From positions 1,242,501-1,306,500 of the forward strand of contig OX387610.1 in NCBI GenBank assembly GCA_947568835.1: DNA of 64,000 nucleotides, given 5' to 3'. Below, one piece after another: positions 1-13,629 of the stretch. The notes under the pieces are model-generated. The model worked only from the letters and a program-made list of their open reading frames with translations. It was not told where the DNA came from and searched no databases. The DNA comes from Protonemura montana. Its lineage: Eukaryota > Arthropoda > Insecta > Plecoptera > Nemouridae. Each line of letters begins with the position of its first letter. Positions within the stretch are counted from its first letter, which is position 1. The position numbers and the translations under genes were made by a program.

Positions 1-137
1 GGGGTCGTGGGAACGGCCCGCAAAACTGGCGGGTGCGACTGGCGCGGAGCGCCAGGAGCGCCCGGCAGTTTTGCTGCTGTCTTTAACATACGCCCAAAAA
101 AAAAAGCAAAAGTGTGAAACTGCTCCGAGAAACGGAC

Positions 138-220
138 GTGATTCGAACCCAGTACCTCGCCAATTCTATAATCATGTGATCGATGAATTCGGTGCCTTTA
201 ACCGCACGACCAAGCGAGTA
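138..220 (-). repeat. tRNA-like segment of the satellite monomer (representative copy)
   Basis: Read on the minus strand, this part of the monomer has a tRNA-like A box (TGGTCGTGCGGTTAAAGGC) about 50 bases before a B box (GGTTCGAATC). The layout resembles Ser/Leu-type tRNAs and tRNA-derived SINEs. It recurs in nearly every direct monomer, for example near 550-630 and 970-1050. The arms do not form a convincing full cloverleaf, so this is a tRNA-derived repeat and not a tRNA gene. Whether the boxes still drive Pol III is not visible from sequence. Confidence 0.6.
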
Positions 221-1079
221 TATGATTTCTATATATATATATATATATATATATTTGTGAACCAGCTCACAAACATTCAAAATGTTTACAAGTCCAAAGG
301 GTAGTACTAGATTCTGCCAACAGGTGGCGCTGATTGCCGCTAACACTAAGTACCTATCGTTCCTATATACTTGATGCTAGACTTAGGAGCTGCACACGGG
401 GTATAGGTGGGGTCTGGGGTCGTGGGAACGGCCCGCAAAACTGGCGGGTGCGACTGGCGCGGAGCGCCAGGAGCGCCCGGCAGTTTTGCTGCTGTCTTAA
501 ACATACGCCCAAAAAAAAAAAGCAAAAGTGTAAAACTGCGCCGAGAAACGGACGTGATTCGAACCCAGTACCTCGCCAATTCTATGATCATGTGATCGAT
601 GAAATCGGTGCCTTAAACCGCACGACCAAGCGAGTATATGATTTCTATATATATATTTATATATATATATATATTTGTGAACCAGCTCACAAACATTCAA
701 AATGTTTACAAGTCCAAAGGGTAGTACTAGATTCTGCCAACAGGTGGCGCTGATTGCCGCTAACACTAAGTACCTATCGTTCCTATATACTTGATGCTAG
801 ACTTAGGAGCTGCACACGGGGTATAGGTGGGGTTTGGGGTCGTGGGAACGGCCCGCAAAACTGGCGGGTGCGACTGGCGCGGAGCGCCAGGAGCGCCCGG
901 CAGTTTTGCTGCTGTCTTTGACATACGCCCAAAAAAAAAAAGAAAAAGTGTGAAACTGCTCCGAGAAACGGACGTGATTCGAACCCAGTACCTCGCCAAT
1001 TCTATAATCATGTGATCGATGAATTCGGTGCCTTTAACCGCACGACCAAGCGAGTATATGATTTTTCTATTTCTTTTCA

Positions 1080-1480
1080 GATATATAAGTCTCTTGACTT
1101 CAACGAACATGGATGAAAAATGCATTCGAGCAGTGAAAAGCTACCTCCGTGAAGTGGGTTCTCATCCTGGTAGCGCATATCTTTGACGCTTAACCTTTCA
1201 CGAATCACGTTCGTTCCACGACGCATTTTCATGCTTCTGCATTTTTTTTGCGTTTGTGTTTGCTTAAGACAGTAGTACAAATGCCGGGCGCTCCTAGCGC
1301 TCCGCGCTAGTCGCGCCCGCCAGTTTTGCGGGCCGTTCCCACGACCCCAAACCTCGACTATACCCCGTCTGCAGCTCCTATGTCTAGCATCAAGTATATA
1401 GGAACGATAGATACTTAGTGTTAGCGGCAATCAGCGCCACCTGTTGGCAGAATCGGGAACTACTGCAAGTCTCTGAGGTA
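1080..1480 (-). repeat. Inverted satellite monomer (first of nine)
   Basis: The reverse-complement version of the GC-rich part of the direct monomer and of its CTCF-like end appears at 1265-1455. It is preceded by a segment absent from the direct monomers (about 1070-1260). That segment is related to the diverged SINE-like sequence at 13384-13560. Together with the direct monomer on its left it makes a large imperfect inverted repeat. Equivalent inverted monomers occur around 2720-3130, 4370-4780, 6020-6430, 7240-7650, 8470-8890, 10120-10530, 11350-11760 and 12580-12990. Confidence 0.85.
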
Positions 1481-4400
1481 TCAAACAAGAGAACCAGCTC
1501 ACAAACATTCAAAATGTTTACAAGTCCAAAGGGTAGTACTAGATTCTGCCAACAGGTGGCGCTGATTGCCGCTAACACTAAGTACCTATCGTTCCTATAT
1601 ACTTGATGCTAGACTTAGGAGCTGCACACGGGGTATAGGTGGGGTTTGGGGTCGTGGGAACGGCCCGCAAAACTGGCGGGTGCGACTGGCGCGGAGCGCC
1701 AGGAGCGCCCGGCAGTTTTGCTGCTGTCTTTAACATACGCCCAAAAAAAAAAGCAAAAGTGTGAAACTGCTCCGAGAAACGGACGTGATTCGAACCCAGT
1801 ACCTCGCCAATTCTATAATCATGTGATCGATGAATTCGGTGCCTTTAACCGCACGACCAAGCGAGTATATGATTTCTATATATATATATATATATATATA
1901 TTTGTGAACCAGCTCACAAACATTCAAAATGTTTACAAGTCCAAAGGGTAGTACTAGATTCTGCCAACAGGTGGCGCTGATTGCCGCTAACACTAAGTAC
2001 CTATCGTTCCTATATACTTGATGCTAGACTTAGGAGCTGCACACGGGGTATAGGTGGGGTTTGGGGTCGTGGGAACGGCCCGCAAAACTGGCGGGTGCGA
2101 CTGGCGCGGAGCGCCAGGAGCGCCCGGCAGTTTTGCTGCTGTCTTAAACATACGCCCAAAAAAAAAAAGCAAAAGTGTAAAACTGCGCCGAGAAACGGAC
2201 GTGATTCGAACCCAGTACCTCGCCAATTCTATGATCATGTGATCGATGAAATCGGTGCCTTAAACCGCACGACCAAGCGAGTATATGATTTCTATATATA
2301 TATTTATATATATATATATATTTGTGAACCAGCTCACAAACATTCAAAATGTTTACAAGTCCAAAGGGTAGTACTAGATTCTGCCAACAGGTGGCGCTGA
2401 TTGCCGCTAACACTAAGTACCTATCGTTCCTATATACTTGATGCTAGACTTAGGAGCTGCACACGGGGTATAGGTGGGGTTTGGGGTCGTGGGAACGGCC
2501 CGCAAAACTGGCGGGTGCGACTGGCGCGGAGCGCCAGGAGCGCCCGGCAGTTTTGCTGCTGTCTTTAACATACGCCCAAAAAAAAAAAGAAAAAGTGTGA
2601 AACTGCTCCGAGAAACGGACGTGATTCGAACCCAGTACCTCGCCAATTCTATAATCATGTGATCGATGAATTCGGTGCCTTTAACCGCACGACCAAGCGA
2701 GTATATGATTTTTCTATTTCTTTTCAGATATATAAGTCTCTTGACTTCAACGAACATGGATGGAAAATGCATTCGAGCAGTGAAAAGCTACCTCCGTGAA
2801 GTGGGTTCTCATCCTGGTAGCGCATATCTTTGACGCTTAACCTTTCACGAATCACGTTCGTTCCACGACGCATTTTCATGCTTCTGCATTTTTTTTGCGT
2901 TTGTGTTTGCTTAAGACAGTAGTACAAATGCCGGGCGCTCCTAGCGCTCCGCGCTAGTCGCGCCCGCCAGTTTTGCGGGCCGTTCCCACGACCCCAAACC
3001 TCGACTATACCCCGTCTGCAGCTCCTATGTCTAGCATCAAGTATATAGGAACGATAGATACTTAGTGTTAGCGGCAATCAGCGCCACCTGTTGGCAGAAT
3101 CGGGAACTACTGCAAGTCTCTGAGGTATCAAACAAGAAAACCAGCTCACAAACATTCAAAATGTTTACAAGTCCAAAGGGTAGTACTAGATTCTGCCAAC
3201 AGGTGGCGCTGATTGCCGCTAACACTAAGTACCTATCGTTCCTATATACTTGATGCTAGACTTAGGAGCTGCACACGGGGTATAGGTGGGGTTTGGGGTC
3301 GTGGGAACGGCCCGCAAAACTGGCGGGTGCGACTGGCGCGGAGCGCCAGGAGCGCCCGGCAGTTTTGCTGCTGTCTTTAACATACGCCCAAAAAAAAAAA
3401 GCAAAAGTGTGAAACTGCTCCGAGAAACGGACGTGATTCGAACCCAGTACCTCGCCAATTCTATAATCATGTGATCGATGAATTCGGTGCCTTTAACCGC
3501 ACGACCAAGCGAGTATATGATTTCTATATATATATATATATATATATTTGTGAACCAGCTCACAAACATTCAAAATGTTTACAAGTCCAAAGGGTAGTAC
3601 TAGATTCTGCCAACAGGTGGCGCTGATTGCCGCTAACACTAAGTACCTATCGTTCCTATATACTTGATGCTAGACTTAGGAGCTGCACACGGGGTATAGG
3701 TGGGGTTTGGGGTCGTGGGAACGGCCCGCAAAACTGGCGGGTGCGACTGGCGCGGAGCGCCAGGAGCGCCCGGCAGTTTTGCTGCTGTCTTAAACATACG
3801 CCCAAAAAAAAAAAGCAAAAGTGTAAAACTGCGCCGAGAAACGGACGTGATTCGAACCCAGTACCTCGCCAATTCTATGATCATGTGATCGATGAAATCG
3901 GTGCCTTAAACCGCACGACCAAGCGAGTATATGATTTCTATATATATATATTTATATATATATATATATTTGTGAACCAGCTCACAAACATTCAAAATGT
4001 TTACAAGTCCAAAGGGTAGTACTAGATTCTGCCAACAGGTGGCGCTGATTGCCGCTAACACTAAGTACCTATCGTTCCTATATACTTGATGCTAGACTTA
4101 GGAGCTGCACACGGGGTAAAGGTGGGGTTTGGGGTCGTGGGAACGGCCCGCAAAACTGGCGGGTGCGACTGGCGCGGAGCGCCAGGAGCGCCCGGCAGTT
4201 TTGCTGCTGTCTTTGACATACGCCCAAAAAAAAAAAGAAAAAGTGTGAAACTGCTCCGAGAAACGGACGTGATTCGAACCCAGTACCTCGCCAATTCTAT
4301 AATCATGTGATCGATGAATTCGGTGCCTTTAACCGCACGACCAAGCGAGTATATGATTTTTCTATTTCTTTTCAGATATATAAGTCTCTTGACTTCAACG

Positions 4401-7400
4401 AACATGGATGAAAAATGCATTCGAGCAGTGAAAAGCTACCTCCGTGAAGTGGGTTCTCATCCTGGTAGCGCATATCTTTGACGCTTAACCTTTCACGAAT
4501 CACGTTCGTTCCACGACGCATTTTCATGCTTCTGCATTTTTTTTGCGTTTGTGTTTGCTTAAGACAGTAGTACAAATGCCGGGCGCTCCTAGCGCTCCGC
4601 GCTAGTCGCGCCCGCCAGTTTTGCGGGCCGTTCCCACGACCCCAAACCTCGACTATACCCCGTCTGCAGCTCCTATGTCTAGCATCAAGTATATAGGAAC
4701 GATAGATACTTAGTGTTAGCGGCAATCAGCGCCACCTGTTGGCAGAATCGGGAACTACTGCAAGTCTCTGAGGTATCAAACAAGAGAACCAGCTCACAAA
4801 CATTCAAAATGTTTACAAGTCCAAAGGGTAGTACTAGATTCTGCCAACAGGTGGCGCTGATTGCCGCTAACACTAAGTACCTATCGTTCCTATATACTTG
4901 ATGCTAGACTTAGGAGCTGCACACGGGGTATAGGTGGGGTTTGGGGTCGTGGGAACGGCCCGCAAAACTGGCGGGTGCGACTGGCGCGGAGCGCCAGGAG
5001 CGCCCGGCAGTTTTGCTGCTGTCTTTAACATACGCCCAAAAAAAAAAAGCAAAAGTGTGAAACTGCTCCGAGAAACGGACGTGATTCGAACCCAGTACCT
5101 CGCCAATTCTATAATCATGTGATCGATGAATTCGGTGCCTTTAACCGCACGACCAAGCGAGTATATGATTTCTATATATATATATATATATATATTTGTG
5201 AACCAGCTCACAAACATTCAAAATGTTTACAAGTCCAAAGGGTAGTACTAGATTCTGCCAACAGGTGGCGCTGATTGCCGCTAACACTAAGTACCTATCG
5301 TTCCTATATACTTGATGCTAGACTTAGGAGCTGCACACGGGGTATAGGTGGGGTTTGGGGTCGTGGGAACGGCCCGCAAAACTGGCGGGTGCGACTGGCG
5401 CGGAGCGCCAGGAGCGCCCGGCAGTTTTGCTGCTGTCTTAAACATACGCCCAAAAAAAAAAAGCAAAAGTGTAAAACTGCGCCGAGAAACGGACGTGATT
5501 CGAACCCAGTACCTCGCCAATTCTATGATCATGTGATCGATGAAATCGGTGCCTTAAACCGCACGACCAAGCGAGTATATGATTTCTATATATATATTTA
5601 TATATATATATATATTTGTGAACCAGCTCACAAACATTCAAAATGTTTACAAGTCCAAAGGGTAGTACTAGATTCTGCCAACAGGTGGCGCTGATTGCCG
5701 CTAACACTAAGTACCTATCGTTCCTATATACTTGATGCTAGACTTAGGAGCTGCACACGGGGTATAGGTGGGGTTTGGGGTCGTGGGAACGGCCCGCAAA
5801 ACTGGCGGGTGCGACTGGCGCGGAGCGCCAGGAGCGCCCGGCAGTTTTGCTGCTGTCTTTAACATACGCCCAAAAAAAAAAAGAAAAAGTGTGAAACTGC
5901 TCCGAGAAACGGACGTGATTCGAACCCAGTACCTCGCCAATTCTATAATCATGTGATCGATGAATTCGGTGCCTTTAACCGCACGACCAAGCGAGTATAT
6001 GATTTTTCTATTTCTTTTCAGATATATAAGTCTCTTGACTTCAACGAACATGGATGGAAAATGCATTCGAGCAGTGAAAAGCTACCTCCGTGAAGTGGGT
6101 TCTCATCCTGGTAGCGCATATCTTTGACGCTTAACCTTTCACGAATCACGTTCGTTCCACGACGCATTTTCATGCTTCTGCATTTTTTTTGCGTTTGTGT
6201 TTGCTTAAGACAGTAGTACAAATGCCGGGCGCTCCTAGCGCTCCGCGCTAGTCGCGCCCGCCAGTTTTGCGGGCCGTTCCCACGACCCCAAACCTCGACT
6301 ATACCCCGTCTGCAGCTCCTATGTCTAGCATCAAGTATATAGGAACGATAGATACTTAGTGTTAGCGGCAATCAGCGCCACCTGTTGGCAGAATCGGGAA
6401 CTACTGCAAGTCTCTGAGGTATCAAACAAGAGAACCAGCTCACAAACATTCAAAATGTTTACAAGTCCAAAGGGTAGTACTAGATTCTGCCAACAGGTGG
6501 CGCTGATTGCCGCTAACACTAAGTACCTATCGTTCCTATATACTTGATGCTAGACTTAGGAGCTGCACACGGGGTATAGGTGGGGTTTGGGGTCGTGGGA
6601 ACGGCCCGCAAAACTGGCGGGTGCGACTGGCGCGGAGCGCCAGGAGCGCCCGGCAGTTTTGCTGCTGTCTTTAACATACGCCCAAAAAAAAAAAGCAAAA
6701 GTGTGAAACTGCTCCGAGAAACGGACGTGATTCGAACCCAGTACCTCGCCAATTCTATAATCATGTGATCGATGAATTCGGTGCCTTTAACCGCACGACC
6801 AAGCGAGTATATGATTTCTATATATATATATATATATATATTTGTGAACCAGCTCACAAACATTCAAAATGTTTACAAGTCCAAAGGGTAGTACTAGATT
6901 CTGCCAACAGGTGGCGCTGATTGCCGCTAACACTAAGTACCTATCGTTCCTATATACTTGATGCTAGACTTAGGAGCTGCACACGGGGTATAGGTGGGGT
7001 TTGGGGTCGTGGGAACGGCCCGCAAAACTGGCGGGTGCGACTGGCGCGGAGCGCCAGGAGCGCCCGGCAGTTTTGCTGCCGTCTTTAACATACGCCCAAA
7101 AAAAAAAAGAAAAAGTGTGAAACTGCTCCGAGAAACGGACGTGATTCGAACCCAGTACCTCGCCAATTCTATAATCATGTGATCGATGAATTCGGTGCCT
7201 TTAACCGCACGACCAAGCGAGTATATGATTTTTCTATTTCTTTTCAGATATATAAGTCTCTTGACTTCAACGAACATGGATGGAAAATGCATTCGAGCAG
7301 TGAAAAGCTACCTCCGTGAAGTGGGTTCTCATCCTGGTAGCGCATATCTTTGACGCTTAACCTTTCACGAATCACGTTCGTTCCACGACGCATTTTCATG

Positions 7401-10400
7401 CTTCTGCATTTTTTTTGCGTTTGTGTTTGCTTAAGACAGTAGTACAAATGCTGGGCGCTCCTAGCGCTCCGCGCTAGTCGCGCCCGCCAGTTTTGCGGGC
7501 CGTTCCCACGACCCCAAACCTCGACTATACCCCGTCTGCAGCTCCTATGTCTAGCATCAAGTATATAGGAACGATAGTTACTTAGTGTTAGCGGCAATCA
7601 GCGCCACCTGTTGGCAGAATCGGGAACTACTGCAAGTCTCTGAGGTATCAAACAAGAGAACCAGCTCACAAACATTCAAAATGTTTACAAGTCCAAAGGG
7701 TAGTACTAGATTCTGCCAACAGGTGGCGCTGATTGCCGCTAACACTAAGTACCTATCGTTCCTATATACTTGATGCTAGACTTAGGAGCTGCACACGGGG
7801 TATAGGTGGGGTTTGGGGTCGTGGGAACGGCCCGCAAAACTGGCGGGTGCGACTGGCGCGGAGCGCCAGGAGCGCCCGGCAGTTTTGCTGCTGTCTTAAA
7901 CATACGCCCAAAAAAAAAAAGCAAAAGTGTAAAACTGCGCCGAGAAACGGACGTGATTCGAACCCAGTACCTCGCCAATTCTATGATCATGTGATCGATG
8001 AAATCGGTGCCTTAAACCGCACGACCAAGCGAGTATATGATTTCTATATATATATTTATATATATATATATATTTGTGAACCAGCTCACAAACATTCAAA
8101 ATGTTTACAAGTCCAAAGGGTAGTACTAGATTCTGCCAACAGGTGGCGCTGATTGCCGCTAACACTAAGTACCTATCGTTCCTATATACTTGATGCTAGA
8201 CTTAGGAGCTGCACACGGGGTATAGGTGGGGTTTGGGGTCGTGGGAACGGCCCGCAAAACTGGCGGGTGCGACTGGCGCGGAGCGCCAGGAGCGCCCGGC
8301 AGTTTTGCTGCTGTCTTTAACATACGCCCAAAAAAAAAAGAAAAAGTGTGAAACTGCTCCGAGAAACGGACGTGATTCGAACCCAGTACCTCGCCAATTC
8401 TATAATCATGTGATCGATGAATTCGGTGCCTTTAACCGCACGACCAAGCGAGTATATGATTTTTCTATTTCTTTTCAGATATATAAGTCTCTTGACTTCA
8501 ACGAACATGGATGGAAAATGCATTCGAGCAGTGAAAAGCTACCTCCGTGAAGTGGGTTCTCATCCTGGTAGCGCATATCATTGACGCTTAACCTTTCACG
8601 AATCACGTTCGTTCCACGACGCATTTTCATGCTTCTGCATTTTTTTTGCGTTTGTGTTTGCTTAAGACAGTAGTACAAATGCCGGGCGCTCCTAGCGCTC
8701 CGCGCTAGTCGCGCCCGCCAGTTTTGCGGGCCGTTCCCACGACCCCAAACCTCGACTATACCCCGTCTGCAGCTCCTATGTCTAGCATCAAGTATATAGG
8801 AACGATAGATACTTAGTGTTAGCGGCAATCAGCGCCACCTGTTGGCAGAATCGGGAACTACTGCAAGTCTCTGAGGTATCAAACAAGAGAACCAGCTCAC
8901 AAACATTCAAAATGTTTACAAGTCCAAAGGGTAGTACTAGATTCTGCCAACAGGTGGCGCTGATTGCCGCTAACACTAAGTACCTATCGTTCCTATATAC
9001 TTGATGCTAGACTTAGGAGCTGCACACGGGGTATAGGTGGGGTTTGGGGTCGTGGGAACGGCCCGCAAAACTGGCGGGTGCGACTGGCGCGGAGCGCCAG
9101 GAGCGCCCGGCAGTTTTGCTGCTGTCTTTAACATACGCCCAAAAAAAAAAAGCAAAAGTGTGAAACTGCTCCGAGAAACGGACGTGATTCGAACCCAGTA
9201 CCTCGCCAATTCTATAATCATGTGATCGATGAATTCGGTGCCTTTAACCGCACGACCAAGCGAGTATATGATTTCTATATATATATATATATATATATTT
9301 GTGAACCAGCTCACAAACATTCAAAATGTTTACAAGTCCAAAGGGTAGTACTAGATTCTGCCAACAGGTGGCGCTGATTGCCGCTAACACTAAGTACCTA
9401 TCGTTCCTATATACTTGATGCTAGACTTAGGAGCTGCACACGGGGTATAGGTGGGGTTTGGGGTCGTGGGAACGGCCCGCAAAACTGGCGGGTGCGACTG
9501 GCGCGGAGCGCCAGGAGCGCCCGGCAGTTTTGCTGCTGTCTTAAACATACGCCCAAAAAAAAAAAGCAAAAGTGTAAAACTGCGCCGAGAAACGGACGTG
9601 ATTCGAACCCAGTACCTCGCCAATTCTATGATCATGTGATCGATGAAATCGGTGCCTTAAACCGCACGACCAAGCGAGTATATGATTTCTATATATATAT
9701 TTATATATATATATATATTTGTGAACCAGCTCACAAACATTCAAAATGTTTACAAGTCCAAAGGGTAGTACTAGATTCTGCCAACAGGTGGCGCTGATTG
9801 CCGCTAACACTAAGTACCTATCGTTCCTATATACTTGATGCTAGACTTAGGAGCTGCACACGGGGTATAGGTGGGGTTTGGGGTCGTGGGAACGGCCCGC
9901 AAAACTGGCGGGTGCGACTGGCGCGGAGCGCCAGGAGCGCCCGGCAGTTTTGCTGCCGTCTTTAACATACGCCCAAAAAAAAAAAGAAAAAGTGTGAAAC
10001 TGCTCCGAGAAACGGACGTGATTCGAACCCAGTACCTCGCCAATTCTATAATCATGTGATCGATGAATTCGGTGCCTTTAACCGCACGACCAAGCGAGTA
10101 TATGATTTTTCTATTTCTTTTCAGATATATAAGTCTCTTGACTTCAACGAACATGGATGGAAAATGCATTCGAGCAGTGAAAAGCTACCTCCGTGAAGTG
10201 GGTTCTCATCCTGGTAGCGCATATCTTTGACGCTTAACCTTTCACGAATCACGTTCGTTCCACGACGCATTTTCATGCTTCTGCATTTTTTTTGCGTTTG
10301 TGTTTGCTTAAGACAGTAGTACAAATGCCGGGCGCTCCTAGCGCTCCGCGCTAGTCGCGCCCGCCAGTTTTGCGGGCCGTTCCCACGACCCCAAACCTCG

Positions 10401-13383
10401 ACTATACCCCGTCTGCAGCTCCTATGTCTAGCATCAAGTATATAGGAACGATAGTTACTTAGTGTTAGCGGCAATCAGCGCCACCTGTTGGCAGAATCGG
10501 GAACTACTGCAAGTCTCTGAGGTATCAAACAAGAGAACCAGCTCACAAACATTCAAAATGTTTACAAGTCCAAAGGGTAGTACTAGATTCTGCCAACAGG
10601 TGGCGCTGATTGCCGCTAACACTAAGTACCTATCGTTCCTATATACTTGATGCTAGACTTAGGAGCTGCACACGGGGTATAGGTGGGGTTTGGGGTCGTA
10701 AGAACGGCCCGCAAAACTGGCGGGTGCGACTGGCGCGGAGCGCCAGGAGCGCCCGGCAGTTTTGCTGCTGTCTTTAACATACGCCCAAAAAAAAAAAGCA
10801 AAAGTGTGAAACTGCTCCGAGAAACGGACGTGATTCGAACCCAGTACCTCGCCAATTCTATAATCATGTGATCGATGAATTCGGTGCCTTTAACCGCACG
10901 ACCAAGCGAGTATATGATTTCTATATATATATATATATATATATTTGTGAACCAGCTCACAAACATTCAAAATGTTTACAAGTCCAAAGGGTAGTACTAG
11001 ATTCTGCCAACAGGTGGCGCTGATTGCCGCTAACACTAAGTACCTATCGTTCCTATATACTTGATGCTAGACTTAGGAGCTGCACACGGGGTATAGGTGG
11101 GGTTTGGGGTCGTGGGAACGGCCCGCAAAACTGGCGGGTGCGACTGGCGCGGAGCGCCAGGAGCGCCCGGCAGTTTTGCTGCTGTCTTAAACATACGCCC
11201 AAAAAAAAAAAGCAAAAGTGTGAAACTGCTCCCAGAAACGGACGTGATTCGAACCCAGTACCTCGCCAATTCTATAATCATGTGATCGATGAATTCGGTG
11301 CCTTTAACCGCACGACCAAGCGAGTATATGATTTTTCTATTTCTTTTCAGATATATAAGTCTCTTGACTTCAACGAACATGGATGGAAAATGCATTCGAG
11401 CAGTGAAAAGCTACCTCCGTGAAGTGGATTCTCATCCTGGTATCGCATATCTTTGACGCTTAACCTTTCACGAATCACGTTCGTTCCACGACGCATTTTC
11501 ATGCTTCTGCATTTATTTTGCGTTTGTGTTTGCTTAAGACAGCAGTACAAATGCCGGGCGCTCCTAGCGCTCCGCGCTAGTCGCGCCCGCCAGTTTTGCG
11601 GGCCGTTCCCACGACCCCAAACCTCGACTATACCCCGTCTGCAGCTCCTATGTCTAGCATCAAGTATATAGGAACGATAGGTACTTAGTGTTAGCGGCAA
11701 TCAGCGCCACCTGTTAGCAGAATCGGGAACTACTGCAAGTCTCTGAGGTATCAAACTAGAGAACCAGCTCACAAACATTCAAAATGTTTACAAGTCCAAA
11801 GGGTAGTACTAGATTCTGCCAACAGGTGGCGCTGATTGCCGCTAACACTAAGTACCTATCGTTCCTATATACTTGATGCTAGACTTAGGAGCTGCACACG
11901 GGGTATAGGTGGGGTTTGGGGTCGTGGGAACGGCCCGCAAAACTGGCGGGTGTGACTGGCGCGGAGCGCCAGGAGCGCCCGGCAGTTTTGCTGCTGTCTT
12001 AAACATACGCCCAAAAAAAAAAAGCAAAAGTGTAAAACTGCGCCGAGAAACGGACGTGATTCGAACCCAGTACCTCGCCAATTCTATGATCATGTGATCG
12101 ATGAAATCGGTGCCTTAAACCGCACGACCAAGCGAGTATATGATTTCTATATATATATTTATATATATATATATATTTGTGAACCAGCTCACAAACATTC
12201 AAAATGTTTACAAGTCCAAAGGGTAGTACTAGATTCTGCCAACAGGTGGCGCTGATTGCCGCTAACACTAAGTACCTATCGTTCCTATATACTTGATGCT
12301 AGACTTAGGAGCTGCACACGGGGTATAGGTGGGGTTTGGGGTCGTGCGAACGGCCCGCAAAACTGGCGGGTGCGACTGGCGCGGAGCGCCAGGAGCGCCC
12401 GGCAGTTTTGCTGCTGTCTTAAACATACGCCCAAAAAAAAAAAGCAAAAGTGTGAAACTGCTCCGAGAAACGGACGTGATTCGAACCCAGTACCTCGCCA
12501 ATTCTATAATCATGTGATCGATGAATTCGGTGCCTTTAACCGCACGACCAAGCGAGTATATGATTTTTCTATTTCTTTTCAGATATATAAGTCTCTTGAC
12601 TTCAACGAACATGGATGGAAAATGCATTCGAGCAGTGAAAAGCTACCTCCGTGAAGTGGGTTCTCATCCTGGTAGCGCATATCTTTGACGCTTAACCTTT
12701 CACGAATCACGTTCGTTCCACGACGCATTTTCATGCTTCTGCATTTTTTTTGCGTTTGTGTTTGCTTAAGACAGTAGTACAAATGCCGGGCGCTCCTAGC
12801 GCTCCGCGCTAGTCGCGCCCGCCAGTTTTGCGGGCCGTTCCCACGACCCCAAACCCCGACTATACCCCGTCTGCAGCTCCTATGTCTAGCATCAAGTATA
12901 TAGGAACGATAGGTACTTAGTGTTAGCGGCAATCAGCGCCACCTGTTGGCAGAATCGGGAACTACTGCAAGTCTCTGAGGTATCAAACTAGAGAACCAGC
13001 TCACAAACATTCAAAATGTTTACAAGTCCAAAGGGTAGTACTAGATTCTGCCAACAGGTGGCGCTGATTGCCGCTAACACTAAGTACCTATCGTTCCTAT
13101 ATACTTGATGCTAGACTTAGGAGCTGCACACGGGGTATAGGTGGGGTTTGGGGTCGTGGGAACGGCCCGCAAAACTGGCGGGTGCGACTGGCGCGGAGCG
13201 CCAGGAGCGCCCGGCAGTTTTGCTGCTGTCTTAAACATACGCCCAAAAAAAAAAAGCAAAAGTGAAAAACTGCGCCGAGAAACGAACGTGATTCGAACCC
13301 AGTACCTCGCCAATTCTATGATCATGTGATCGATGAATTCGATGCCTTGAAACGCACGACCAAGCGATCATATATTTTGACAT

Positions 13384-13560
13384 ACTTTTTATATACATAT
13401 GAGTCTCCTGACTTGAGTTATTCTTGGCGGATGATTGATTTCATACTCCAGCAGTAAAAGTGTACCTATGTCGAGTGGATTCGATCCAGGTAGCGGATAG
13501 CTTTAACATTACCGAAGCAGCGACTTTACCATTGTGCCACGGGGACATCCATATACATAC
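13384..13560 (-). repeat. Diverged tRNA-like SINE at the array edge
   Basis: On the minus strand there is an A-box-like TGGCACAATGGT and a B-box-like TGGATCGAATCC about 50 bases apart. The flank matches, with clear divergence, the extra segment of the inverted satellite monomers (compare 2720-2850). This looks like a single-copy relative of the sequence that was built into the array. A second degenerate tRNA-like copy lies at about 13990-14085 on the minus strand, with B-box-like GGTTCGAATCC. Confidence 0.6.
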
Positions 13561-13629
13561 TGGACAAAGATGGATCTATTTAAATTTCATGTTTGAAAAC
13601 GCATGACATCGAGCGCATCTTCTGTTTAG

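Larger units (their letters stand above)
1..13380. repeat. Satellite array with higher-order and inverted structure
   Basis: Tandem array of about 410-bp monomers continuing past the left edge. Direct monomers begin near 1, 407, 827, 1646, 2054, 2474, 3286, 3700, 4120, 4934, 5348, 5768, 6580, 6994, 7806, 8226, 9037, 9451, 9871, 10683, 11097, 11909, 12329 and 13141. An inverted monomer follows those at 827, 2474, 4120, 5768, 6994, 8226, 9871, 11097 and 12329. A full higher-order unit (three direct plus one inverted) is about 1646 bp; some units have only two direct monomers. Each direct monomer has a GC-rich part with a short hairpin, a poly-A run, a tRNA-like segment on the minus strand, often a (TA)n tract, and a CTCF-like motif. 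Copies differ by only a few bases, so amplification or homogenisation is recent. The many short open frames here repeat with the units and are not genes. Confidence 0.95.

Noticed and set aside
138-220. Functional tRNA genes in the satellite monomers
   Set aside because: A and B boxes are present, but no consistent cloverleaf or anticodon arm could be drawn and the flanks are satellite sequence.
334-13329. Many 60-140 codon frames in the left 13 kb
   Set aside because: They recur with the satellite unit on both strands and include poly-A and (TA)n tracts. No protein family resemblance.
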